DNA from: Candidatus Thorarchaeota archaeon
Lineage (GTDB): Archaea; Asgardarchaeota; Thorarchaeia; Thorarchaeales; Thorarchaeaceae
Length of the DNA: 5,703 nt
Assembly: GCA_016839345.1 (NCBI GenBank)
Contig: JAEOUL010000270.1
Location: 1 to 5,703, forward strand
Reading direction: 5' to 3'
Positions within the stretch are counted from its first letter, which is position 1; each line of letters begins with the position of its first letter. The position numbers and the translations under genes were made by a program. Positions 1 through 4,968 of this stretch are shown here, piece by piece. The notes beneath the pieces were generated by a model. That model made no database searches and was not told the origin of the DNA. It was given only the letters and a program-made list of their open reading frames with translations.

Positions 1-10
1 AAAATAGTAA

Positions 11-28
11 CAGGGCCAAGCGGCCCTG
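11..28 (-). terminator. hairpin after the FAS1 gene, terminator-like
   Basis: A perfect 7-bp inverted repeat (CAGGGCC / GGCCCTG) encloses a 4-nt loop. It begins 22 nt past the FAS1 stop codon. Read on the minus strand it is followed by TTACTATTTT, so it has the form of a stem-loop plus U-rich tail. Archaeal termination depends mainly on the U-rich tract, so the hairpin may instead stabilise the 3' end of the mRNA. The window ends 10 nt beyond it, so how long the T-rich stretch continues cannot be seen. Confidence 0.5.
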
Positions 29-50
29 GTTGAGTAAATGAACTGTGGAC

Positions 51-452
51 CTACGCTGGTAGGATCACAGTATCAATGACGTGAATGACACCATTACTTG
101 TTTCGATGTCGGCCTTCACAACCTTTGCGTTGTTTACCTTGACTCCAGACATAGTGTCGATATTGATGTCCTGCCCTTGAACTGTCTTGGCCTTTTTCAA
201 GTTCATGACGTCCTTTGACATGACCTTACCTGACACTACGTGATAGGTCAGGATTGAAGTGAGCTTCGCTTTGTCTTTTAAGAGAGACTCCACGGTGCCC
301 TCTGGGAGCTTTGCAAATGCCTCATCAGTCGGTGCGAAGACTGTGAACGGACCCTCGCTCGTGAGTGTGTCTACAAGATTTGCTGCCTCAACGGCTGCTA
401 CAAGAGTCTTGAAGCTGCCGGCCTCTATAGCTGTTTCTACAATATTTTTCAT
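51..452 (-). CDS. FAS1 (fasciclin) domain protein, single domain, cytoplasmic
   Basis: The 133-residue product is almost exactly one FAS1 domain. The H1 motif [11 protein letters not shown] is at residues 36-46, the central Tyr-His pair (LTYHVV) at 70-71 and the H2 motif [12 protein letters not shown] at 120-131. FAS1 domains mediate adhesion or matrix binding when secreted. This copy has no signal peptide, lipobox or membrane segment, so it is predicted to be cytosolic and its role is unknown. The ATG at 452 is chosen because GGTGAT, an archaeal-type Shine-Dalgarno, lies just upstream; the in-frame GTG and TTG codons at 461 and 464 overlap that site. Positions 181-420 are about 50% G+C, higher than the thioesterase gene next door. 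The protein is close to the generic FAS1 consensus shared by bacteria and methanogens, so horizontal acquisition is possible but not shown. Confidence 0.93.
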   Translation of the reverse strand: MKNIVETAIEAGSFKTLVAAVEAANLVDTLTSEGPFTVFAPTDEAFAKLPEGTVESLLKDKAKLTSILTYHVVSGKVMSKDVMNLKKAKTVQGQDINIDTMSGVKVNNAKVVKADIETSNGVIHVIDTVILPA

Positions 453-502
453 AATTATCACCAAAAGTATGGTTCAAAAGTCTAATTTTAACAATAGTTA
501 AT

Positions 503-520
503 CTACTTATATGCTTTATC
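503..520 (-). promoter_or_regulatory. TATA box and BRE-like element for the FAS1 gene
   Basis: On the minus strand this reads GATAAAGCATATAAGTAG: a purine/A-rich BRE-like stretch (514-519) followed by CATATAAG (506-513). Transcription starting about 25 nt downstream, near 483, would leave a leader of about 30 nt carrying the GGTGAT site. The core is nearly symmetrical, so it could also serve a plus-strand transcript starting near 535 and running through the tRNA-like fragment. The BRE-like side favours the FAS1 gene. Confidence 0.45.
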
Positions 521-557
521 ACAGAGGCGATTTTCGTTTGCACTCCAGTTATTTGAC

Positions 558-585
558 CCGGGTTCGAATCCCGGCGGAGGCGCCA
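558..585 (+). pseudogene. tRNA 3'-end fragment (T-arm, acceptor 3' strand, CCA), Asn-like
   Basis: The fragment shows a complete 5-bp T-stem (CCGGG 558-562 with CCCGG 570-574), a canonical 7-nt loop TTCGAAT (563-569), a 7-nt acceptor strand CGGAGGC (575-581), discriminator G (582) and encoded CCA (583-585). The matching acceptor 5' strand (GCCTCCG), a D-arm and an anticodon arm are absent from the preceding sequence back into the FAS1 gene. The preceding TTGAC does not look like a normal variable loop. The acceptor sequence with G73 best recalls archaeal tRNA-Asn; this identity is from memory of tRNA consensus sequences. Possible explanations are an attachment-site remnant left by an element that integrated into a tRNA gene, or the 3' half of a split, trans-spliced tRNA. 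Confidence 0.75.
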
Positions 586-626
586 CCTCATTTTACTCTC
601 AAGTGTTAGAGAATGAATTATGAATG

Positions 627-1049
627 TTAAATAGAATCAATTTCCCTAATCTTGTTTCTGACAATATCAGGAAGGGTTGTTTTCTTTGAAGACTTGTAAT
701 CATATGCCACCATTTTAGATTCGCCAAGCGCAGCAATCCCCTTGGATTTACTCTCGATAATGTACTCCATTATGAAATGGGTTGGCTCGATAGAGGTTAC
801 ACGAGTACCTACAGTTATGATATCAGGATAAAACAGGGGTTTAATGAATTTAGCAGAGATATTAGCCAAAATTGGACCTATAGAATCCTTCTCCATGGTT
901 TCAATGAACCCGACTTTCTCAAAATATTTTATACGAGCAGTTTCAAAATATTTGAAGAATTTCGTATTGTTTACATGTTTGAAAGCGTCCATATCTCCCC
1001 AGGCAATGGGGATTTCAACTGTGGTGTTAAAATCATCTAATGATGTCAT
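627..1049 (-). CDS. acyl-CoA thioesterase, 4HBT hotdog fold (YbgC/FadM type)
   Basis: This 140-residue protein has the length of a single hotdog-fold thioesterase of the 4-hydroxybenzoyl-CoA thioesterase family. These enzymes hydrolyse acyl-CoA thioesters in the cytosol, usually as tetramers. The active-site segment WGDMDAFKHVNN is at residues 17-28, where D21 aligns with the catalytic Asp of the family, followed by the long central helix (KYFETARIKYFE, 33-44). The substrate cannot be told from sequence. The start at 1049 is chosen because the family begins about here; the frame stays open upstream to 1127, but those residues look like leader and promoter sequence. No strong Shine-Dalgarno precedes the ATG. 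The gene is divergent from the DinB-like gene. Positions 661-1020 are 37.5% G+C by hand count, the most AT-rich coding stretch I counted here. Confidence 0.9.
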   Translation of the reverse strand: MTSLDDFNTTVEIPIAWGDMDAFKHVNNTKFFKYFETARIKYFEKVGFIETMEKDSIGPILANISAKFIKPLFYPDIITVGTRVTSIEPTHFIMEYIIESKSKGIAALGESKMVAYDYKSSKKTTLPDIVRNKIREIDSI

Positions 1050-1091
1050 ATACAACACTTCTAAGACAATTTGAAGACACTTTCTGTTTGA

Positions 1092-1104
1092 CCTTATACA
1101 TATT
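1092..1104. promoter_or_regulatory. TATA-like element between divergent thioesterase and DinB genes
   Basis: The stretch CCTTATACATATT lies roughly midway between the two divergent start codons (1049 and 1167). On the minus strand it reads GTATAAGG, which would place a start near 1070 and give a leader of about 20 nt for the thioesterase. On the plus strand CTTATACAT would place a start near 1122, upstream of the AGGAGG site of the DinB-like gene. Which strand it serves, or whether it serves both, cannot be decided from sequence. Confidence 0.3.
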
Positions 1105-1116
1105 ACTTCACTAGGC

Positions 1117-1147
1117 TCCTCCCACATAGTGACTCAGATAAGGAGGA
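1117..1147 (+). promoter_or_regulatory. Shine-Dalgarno with complementary upstream segment
   Basis: AGGAGG at 1141-1146 is the strongest ribosome binding site in the window. Its core GGAGGA (1142-1147) is perfectly complementary to TCCTCC (1117-1122), 19 nt upstream, so the leader RNA could fold to hide it. The site is 20 nt from the DinB ATG at 1167, which is long, and 13 nt from an out-of-frame ATG at 1160. That ATG opens an 11-codon reading frame ending at 1195. The pairing is short and untested. Confidence 0.35.
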
Positions 1148-1166
1148 ACAGTATATCTCATGAATC

Positions 1167-1631
1167 ATGTTGACCATCATCGAGATGCTGATTAATCATA
1201 ATTCATTGTGCAGAGGTCCACTTTTGCAGACTTTGGAACAACTCGATTCGGAAGATGTCTTGAACCCGACAGGTGCTGTGAGGAGATCGGTACGGGACAT
1301 CTTGGTCCATATCATGAATGCGGAGAAGTATTGGATTACATTTCTGAAAGAATCAGACTATCAAATGAGTAAACCGGAGGAGTTCCTAGACATTCAAAGC
1401 ATCAGAGATGAATGGTTGAAAGTTTCAGCTGAAACAGATGAGTTCATCAGAAACCTGCCAGAAGATCACCTTCTTCATGTAAGAAGTGTGAGAATAGGAG
1501 AACGAATAATTAGCTTTACAGTTGCCAAGGCTCTGCTTCATATGGCAACACATGAGATACACCATCGAGGTTTCTTGATAGGTCTGATTAGACACAAAGG
1601 ATTAGAACCACCAGATGTCAATATGTTATAG
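1167..1631 (+). CDS. DinB-like / YfiT-type metalloenzyme
   Basis: The 154-residue product matches the DinB superfamily four-helix bundle in length and pattern. Helix 1 is LINHNSLCRGPLLQTLEQL. It is followed by DILVHIMNAEKYW with metal ligand H48, then the hallmark HMATHEIHHRGF near the C-terminus, where H129 and H133 would complete a three-His metal site. Characterised relatives are thiol S-transferases (bacillithiol, mycothiol or glutathione dependent) and damage-inducible proteins of unknown chemistry. The thiol used by an archaeon here is unknown. The ATG at 1167 is the first start after an in-frame TGA at 1161-1163. It is the first gene of a plus-strand set, with only 17 nt to the next possible start. 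I am confident of the superfamily, not of the reaction. Confidence 0.88.
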   Translation: MLTIIEMLINHNSLCRGPLLQTLEQLDSEDVLNPTGAVRRSVRDILVHIMNAEKYWITFLKESDYQMSKPEEFLDIQSIRDEWLKVSAETDEFIRNLPEDHLLHVRSVRIGERIISFTVAKALLHMATHEIHHRGFLIGLIRHKGLEPPDVNML

Positions 1632-1648
1632 TTGGGAAGTTGAATCAA

Positions 1649-2653
1649 ATGACAGAATTCCTAGACATATGCTATGAATCGATAAAACAGCAAGAACTAG
1701 CAATCCCAAGAACTCTGAATGCCGTAGATGAATCGGCAATGTCAGTGCTTGAAAGAGCAAAACAAATTGTTTTTGTTGGAAGCGGGGACTCATATGCTGC
1801 GGCAGATTACGGTAGATGGGTATTCCTGAATGTGGGATTCAGAGCCTTTGTTGTATCACCGGATGAAATTGGTTATTTCCCTCTTGATGAGGACACAGTT
1901 GTAATTGGGATTTCAGCCTCAGGCAGGAGTCTGGTAACAATCGATGCCCTCAAGAAAGCTAAGTCGAAAAATGCGAAATGTGTTGTACTTACTGATAATG
2001 AAAATGGAACAGCCTCAAATGAGGCTGATTATATTTGGGTGACAAAATCGGGAGTTAGAACCTACAATACAAGCCCCCAAGCCACCACCACATCTGCAAT
2101 GGTATACTTGTTAGCTGTTTCAGCTGTAGTCAATGACGGATCTGAAGAGAACATTCAGCAAGATATTGAACAGTTAAGGAACATCGGAAAGGAATTAGTC
2201 ACTTGGGCTGAATCAGAAGGAATAGCAATCTCTCAACTAACAAGCTCCAATGTTCCAATATACCTCATAGCTGAAGGGCCAAACCATGTGGCTGCACAAA
2301 TTGGTATGATGAAATTCAATGAACTCTCGGTTTTGAAGGGAATTGCTGTTATACGAGAAGAGTTTCGACATCACTATGTTCTGTCAATCAATAAGAATGA
2401 GAGTGCCGTACTGGTTACAGGAAGTCCTGTTGATGAATCTGATAAAGTCTACATGAGGGCACTAACTGATTCGTTGGGAATGAGAGCTTATCATCTTCAT
2501 CCCAATGAGAAATTAGGAATCAAACTCCCTCTAGTGCAGGCCATTCCAAACACGATTGCGCTTCAATTGGCTGCATATCATTCTGTCTTAAAATACGACC
2601 CGAAAAAGAGTGGTTTCAAACAACCCAATATTGATGCTTTCAAAATATACTAG
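1649..2653 (+). CDS. double SIS-domain sugar-phosphate isomerase/deaminase (GlmS C-terminal-like)
   Basis: The 334-residue protein consists of two SIS domains without the glutaminase domain of full GlmS. Domain 1 (about residues 30-165) has VGSGDSYAAA (43-52), SASGRS (89-94) and LTDNENGTAS (114-123), the phosphosugar-binding loops. Domain 2 (about 200-334) has AEGPNHVAAQIG (208-219) and EEFRHH (237-242). The latter corresponds to the ELKHG segment of GlmS, which carries the catalytic Glu; here the Gly is His. Stand-alone double-SIS proteins of this size include archaeal glucosamine-6-phosphate deaminases and fructosamine-phosphate deglycases, so isomerisation or deamination of an amino-sugar phosphate is likely; substrate unknown. 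ATG 1649 is preferred because GGGA (1634-1637) is well spaced from it; TTG at 1640 would overlap that site. It is probably co-transcribed with the DinB-like gene. Confidence 0.88.
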   Translation: MTEFLDICYESIKQQELAIPRTLNAVDESAMSVLERAKQIVFVGSGDSYAAADYGRWVFLNVGFRAFVVSPDEIGYFPLDEDTVVIGISASGRSLVTIDALKKAKSKNAKCVVLTDNENGTASNEADYIWVTKSGVRTYNTSPQATTTSAMVYLLAVSAVVNDGSEENIQQDIEQLRNIGKELVTWAESEGIAISQLTSSNVPIYLIAEGPNHVAAQIGMMKFNELSVLKGIAVIREEFRHHYVLSINKNESAVLVTGSPVDESDKVYMRALTDSLGMRAYHLHPNEKLGIKLPLVQAIPNTIALQLAAYHSVLKYDPKKSGFKQPNIDAFKIY

Positions 2654-2711
2654 GATTCTATTATTGCTTGATGGCGAAAGGTAACTAAGGGGGAAGCAGG
2701 AATCACAACCT

Positions 2712-3680
2712 GTGACAAATGTGCTTAATCTCTTGACTGATATTGAAACATCAGACAGACGAAAAGAGGTTGCAGAGTATATCAATGCTCATCCAGATGA
2801 GTTTAGAGAGGTGCTCATTTCTGTCTTTAAGGGTCCATCAGATAGTATGGAAAAATCGAAACAGCACATTCTTGATATTGTCGACCTTCTGAGAACAAAA
2901 CTCGCAATACAGGTGATAGAACAAGCGGTTGTGGACGATGATTCGCGTATAAAGATAAGAGGGCTCCAAGCCGCATATCGAACCCGAGTAGATTCGTTCA
3001 ATCCTCAGCTTTTGGATATTCTTGCAGATACGAAAGAAGTGTTTGAAGTGAGAAAATGGATAGTCCATATACTGGGAAGCACAGATCCTGGAAGTTATGG
3101 TAGAACTTTGAGAAAGATGGCACGGGATAGTCATGAGGATGTGAATCTCAGGAAAGAAGTCATCTTTGCTCTGACAAAAGTGGCAGATGATGAAACCTTG
3201 GGTACACTTTGTGCCCTTTTGGGGGACCCCAATTTGGAGATACGGGAGTCAGGAGCGTGGGCACTGAGTAATATGAGAGTTCCTGAGTCAATCAACTGCC
3301 TTCTTGCAGCGCTTGAGGATGAATCAGAGAAGGTGAGAGACTGGGCAATTCGTGGACTCAGAGATATTGATGACACCAAGGCACTACAGGGACTAGCTGA
3401 TGTAATGGCACGAGCCGCTCCAGATGAACAGGTTCGTATGATTCGTCTGGTAGTAGAAAGGAAATCAGAAATTATTCTCAGAGCAATTACGGAGCTTCTT
3501 GGTTCAGAGGATGTCGAAGTGCTCCGAACAGCATCTTGGGCTATTGGAGTTTCTCCCTATCCACCAGCAGTGCCAGCATTAAGAGACCTCATGGAGCATG
3601 AAGATGAACAGGTTCACTACTATGCGAAGGTAGCACTTGTTAGGAGCGGAGGAATCGATCCTACAGATGTCCATCTTTGA
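2712..3680 (+). CDS. HEAT-repeat (PBS-lyase-type) scaffold protein
   Basis: This 322-residue protein is built of helical HEAT-like repeats. The clearest units are at about residues 137-160, 165-189 (LLGDPNLEIRESGAWALSNM), 194-218 (LLAALEDESEKVRDWAIRGL), 258-280 and 287-311. Each has the pattern of an acidic loop, a basic residue, and a second helix with W/A-A-L. The first 130 residues are also helical and may hold degenerate repeats. Such solenoids bind partner proteins; no enzymatic residues, signal peptide or membrane segment are visible. The start is the GTG at 2712: upstream in frame there is no start codon before the TAA at 2682, and G-rich AAGGGGG (2687-2693) and GCAGG (2696-2700) lie ahead. 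A second GTG at 2721 is possible. The 58-nt gap suggests transcription with the SIS gene, but a partner is not evident. Confidence 0.85.
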   Translation: MTNVLNLLTDIETSDRRKEVAEYINAHPDEFREVLISVFKGPSDSMEKSKQHILDIVDLLRTKLAIQVIEQAVVDDDSRIKIRGLQAAYRTRVDSFNPQLLDILADTKEVFEVRKWIVHILGSTDPGSYGRTLRKMARDSHEDVNLRKEVIFALTKVADDETLGTLCALLGDPNLEIRESGAWALSNMRVPESINCLLAALEDESEKVRDWAIRGLRDIDDTKALQGLADVMARAAPDEQVRMIRLVVERKSEIILRAITELLGSEDVEVLRTASWAIGVSPYPPAVPALRDLMEHEDEQVHYYAKVALVRSGGIDPTDVHL

Positions 3681-3686
3681 GCATGA

Positions 3687-4442
3687 CTACATCATTCCTT
3701 GATAGAGTCCTCCATCAACAAGCAGCAGTGAACCGTGAATATAACTTGAAACAGGGCTGAGAAGGAACGCACATACTGGTCCAAATTCTTCGGGTTTTCC
3801 CATCCTGCCTAAGGGGATTCTGGCATTGATGCTCCCCTCTGCAGATTCGGATGCTGACATGAGCTCCTCTACTCTTTCTGTGTAGATATAGCCAGGACAG
3901 ACTGCATTCACACGAATATGGTCAAAGGCTAGTTCGGATGCAAGTGTGCGCATCATGCCGATGACGGCAGGACGAATTGCATTGGACAAGAGTAGGTTGT
4001 TGATAGGTTGTTTTACTGAAATTGATGTACTATAGAGAATCGAGGGGGAATCAGAGTTCTTGAGAAGAGGGACTGTTTCACGTGTCAGCCATACTGCACT
4101 CATCAGTGTAAGATCGATAGCTTTTCGCCAGTCATCATCTGATAAGACTGAAAATGTGCCAGGGGGTGGTCCTCCAGCATTGACAAAGAGACCATCTATG
4201 TGCAGTGTTTTTGAGCCTATATTCTTCACCAGTCGTTTGATATCCTCCAGCTTGGATAAATCAGCCACAAAGTATTGTGCCCGTTCTCCAAGTGTGGAGG
4301 CTGCTTTCTTCAGTGATTCTTCATTACGACTGCAGATAATCACATCAGCTCCTTCGTCTACAAGAGATCTAGCCACACTGAATCCCAAGCCTCGGGAGGC
4401 TGCTGTCACAAGAAATGTCCGGTCTGTTAAGTCGAGATCCAT
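3687..4442 (-). CDS. short-chain dehydrogenase/reductase with atypical active site (SxxxR for YxxxK)
   Basis: The 251-residue product is a full-length classical SDR Rossmann protein. The cofactor loop TAASRGLG is at residues 13-20, with SRN (38-40) after strand 2, where the Arg hints at NADP(H). Also present are ADLS (60-63), NAGGPPPG (88-95), catalytic-type Ser in YSTS (S140), PG after strand 6 (CPGYIYT, 182-188) and a C-terminal LVDGG. The segment where classical enzymes have YxxxK reads LLSNAIRPAV, so Tyr is S153 and Lys is R157. I recall a recurring bacterial and archaeal SDR subgroup with the same KQP...LSNxxR signature, usually annotated as 3-oxoacyl-ACP reductase-like, so this is probably a subfamily trait. 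Reaction and substrate are unknown. The stop codon is 6 nt from that of the convergent HEAT gene. ATG 4442 fits the family N-terminus, without an obvious Shine-Dalgarno. Confidence 0.93.
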   Translation of the reverse strand: MDLDLTDRTFLVTAASRGLGFSVARSLVDEGADVIICSRNEESLKKAASTLGERAQYFVADLSKLEDIKRLVKNIGSKTLHIDGLFVNAGGPPPGTFSVLSDDDWRKAIDLTLMSAVWLTRETVPLLKNSDSPSILYSTSISVKQPINNLLLSNAIRPAVIGMMRTLASELAFDHIRVNAVCPGYIYTERVEELMSASESAEGSINARIPLGRMGKPEEFGPVCAFLLSPVSSYIHGSLLLVDGGLYQGMM

Positions 4443-4495
4443 GGTCTAGCCTATACCATAGTTACTGATAAGAAACACGGCATTTGGATTTACTC

Positions 4496-4783
4496 TTACA
4501 TGGATACAGGAAATACTTGTTTCTCAGTCCTCGCCCCAAGAGTTATCTCAAGGTGTAGGAATGCTGAGCTAAGACGCTGAAAGTCTCTCGGCACTGTGAA
4601 TTCTCCAACTTTTAGAGTCGCCAGAGCATTCTCAATCTTGCGTATTGAGAGACCTTTGTTGTCTTTAGAGTTGAAAGCGATGAGCACTTTGGTATCGTCA
4701 GGATCCGGTATTTTGTAGACTGACTGACACTTGATTCCCTTATTTTCGAGTGCGTGCTTGATTTTTGCCTCTATTGCCTTCAT
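4496..4783 (-). CDS. hypothetical small alpha/beta protein, 95 residues
   Basis: I do not recognise this protein. It has an N-terminal amphipathic helix rich in Lys and Glu (MKAIEAKIKHALENKG), a strand-like segment KVLIAFNSKD (residues 32-41), a second helix (RKIENALATLK) and a C-terminal strand FLHLEITLGA, so a small soluble alpha/beta fold is likely. There is no signal peptide, membrane segment or Cys cluster (one Cys only). The ATG at 4783 is preceded by GGTG, ten nucleotides upstream, and a TATA-like TATTAATA at 4833-4840 lies at a suitable distance. It precedes the dehydrogenase on the same strand with a 53-nt gap, so the two may be co-transcribed. The intact frame, ribosome binding site and promoter position support a real gene. 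Confidence 0.65.
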   Translation of the reverse strand: MKAIEAKIKHALENKGIKCQSVYKIPDPDDTKVLIAFNSKDNKGLSIRKIENALATLKVGEFTVPRDFQRLSSAFLHLEITLGARTEKQVFPVSM

Positions 4784-4794
4784 TGTTCAAATGC

Positions 4795-4854
4795 ACCAAG
4801 TATTCGTACTGACCAGGGTAGTTAAGCACCTGTATTAATAGCGTAATACTTGGT
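4795..4854. repeat. perfect 10-bp inverted repeat in the divergent intergenic region
   Basis: ACCAAGTATT (4795-4804) and AATACTTGGT (4845-4854) are exact reverse complements separated by 40 nt. The arms bracket the palindromic TATA-like TATTAATA (4833-4840). The left arm overlaps the GGTG site of the 95-residue gene. A further short pair TGACCA (4810-4815) and TGGTCA (4851-4856) overlaps the right arm. The arrangement suits a two-site operator around the promoter of the minus-strand gene; that function is inferred from position only. Confidence 0.5.
4833..4840 (-). promoter_or_regulatory. candidate TATA box of the 95-residue gene
   Basis: TATTAATA is palindromic, so strand is assigned by context. 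On the minus strand, initiation about 25 nt downstream (near 4811) would leave a leader of about 28 nt before the ATG at 4783, with GGTG inside it. It lies between the arms of the 10-bp inverted repeat. Confidence 0.35.
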
Positions 4855-4968
4855 CATAGCGCCAAAAGGTTCTCATGATTTCCGAGTGAATGTCTTAACA
4901 TTTGCTTTCTTGCTTTCATCCTTCGTTTGATAAATGGCTGATGAAAAGGTTAGGTGAGTGTGAGAAAG

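Noticed and set aside
453..557. A complete tRNA, possibly with an intron, ending at 585
   Set aside because: No GCCTCCG-like acceptor strand, D-arm or anticodon arm is present in this stretch, and the FAS1 gene lies just beyond.
522..584. Partial direct repeat AGGCG near 525 and 578
   Set aside because: Only five to six bases match, and the second copy is explained by the tRNA acceptor strand.
388..591. A 67-codon minus-strand frame spanning the tRNA-like fragment
   Set aside because: It includes RDSNPG, the usual spurious translation across a tRNA T-arm, and its 5' part overlaps the FAS1 gene in another frame.
594..613. Possible hairpin terminator of the thioesterase gene (CTCT / AGAG)
   Set aside because: The stem is only 4 bp and the following T-rich tract is weak.
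1050..1127. N-terminal extension of the thioesterase to 1127
   Set aside because: The extra 26 residues have no counterpart in hotdog thioesterases and cover the likely promoter and leader.
1640..1648. TTG start for the SIS gene
   Set aside because: The GGGA site would be only 2 nt away; ATG 1649 has normal spacing.
4060..4449. A 129-codon plus-strand frame
   Set aside because: It lies antisense within the dehydrogenase gene, which has all SDR motifs; the shadow shows no family pattern.
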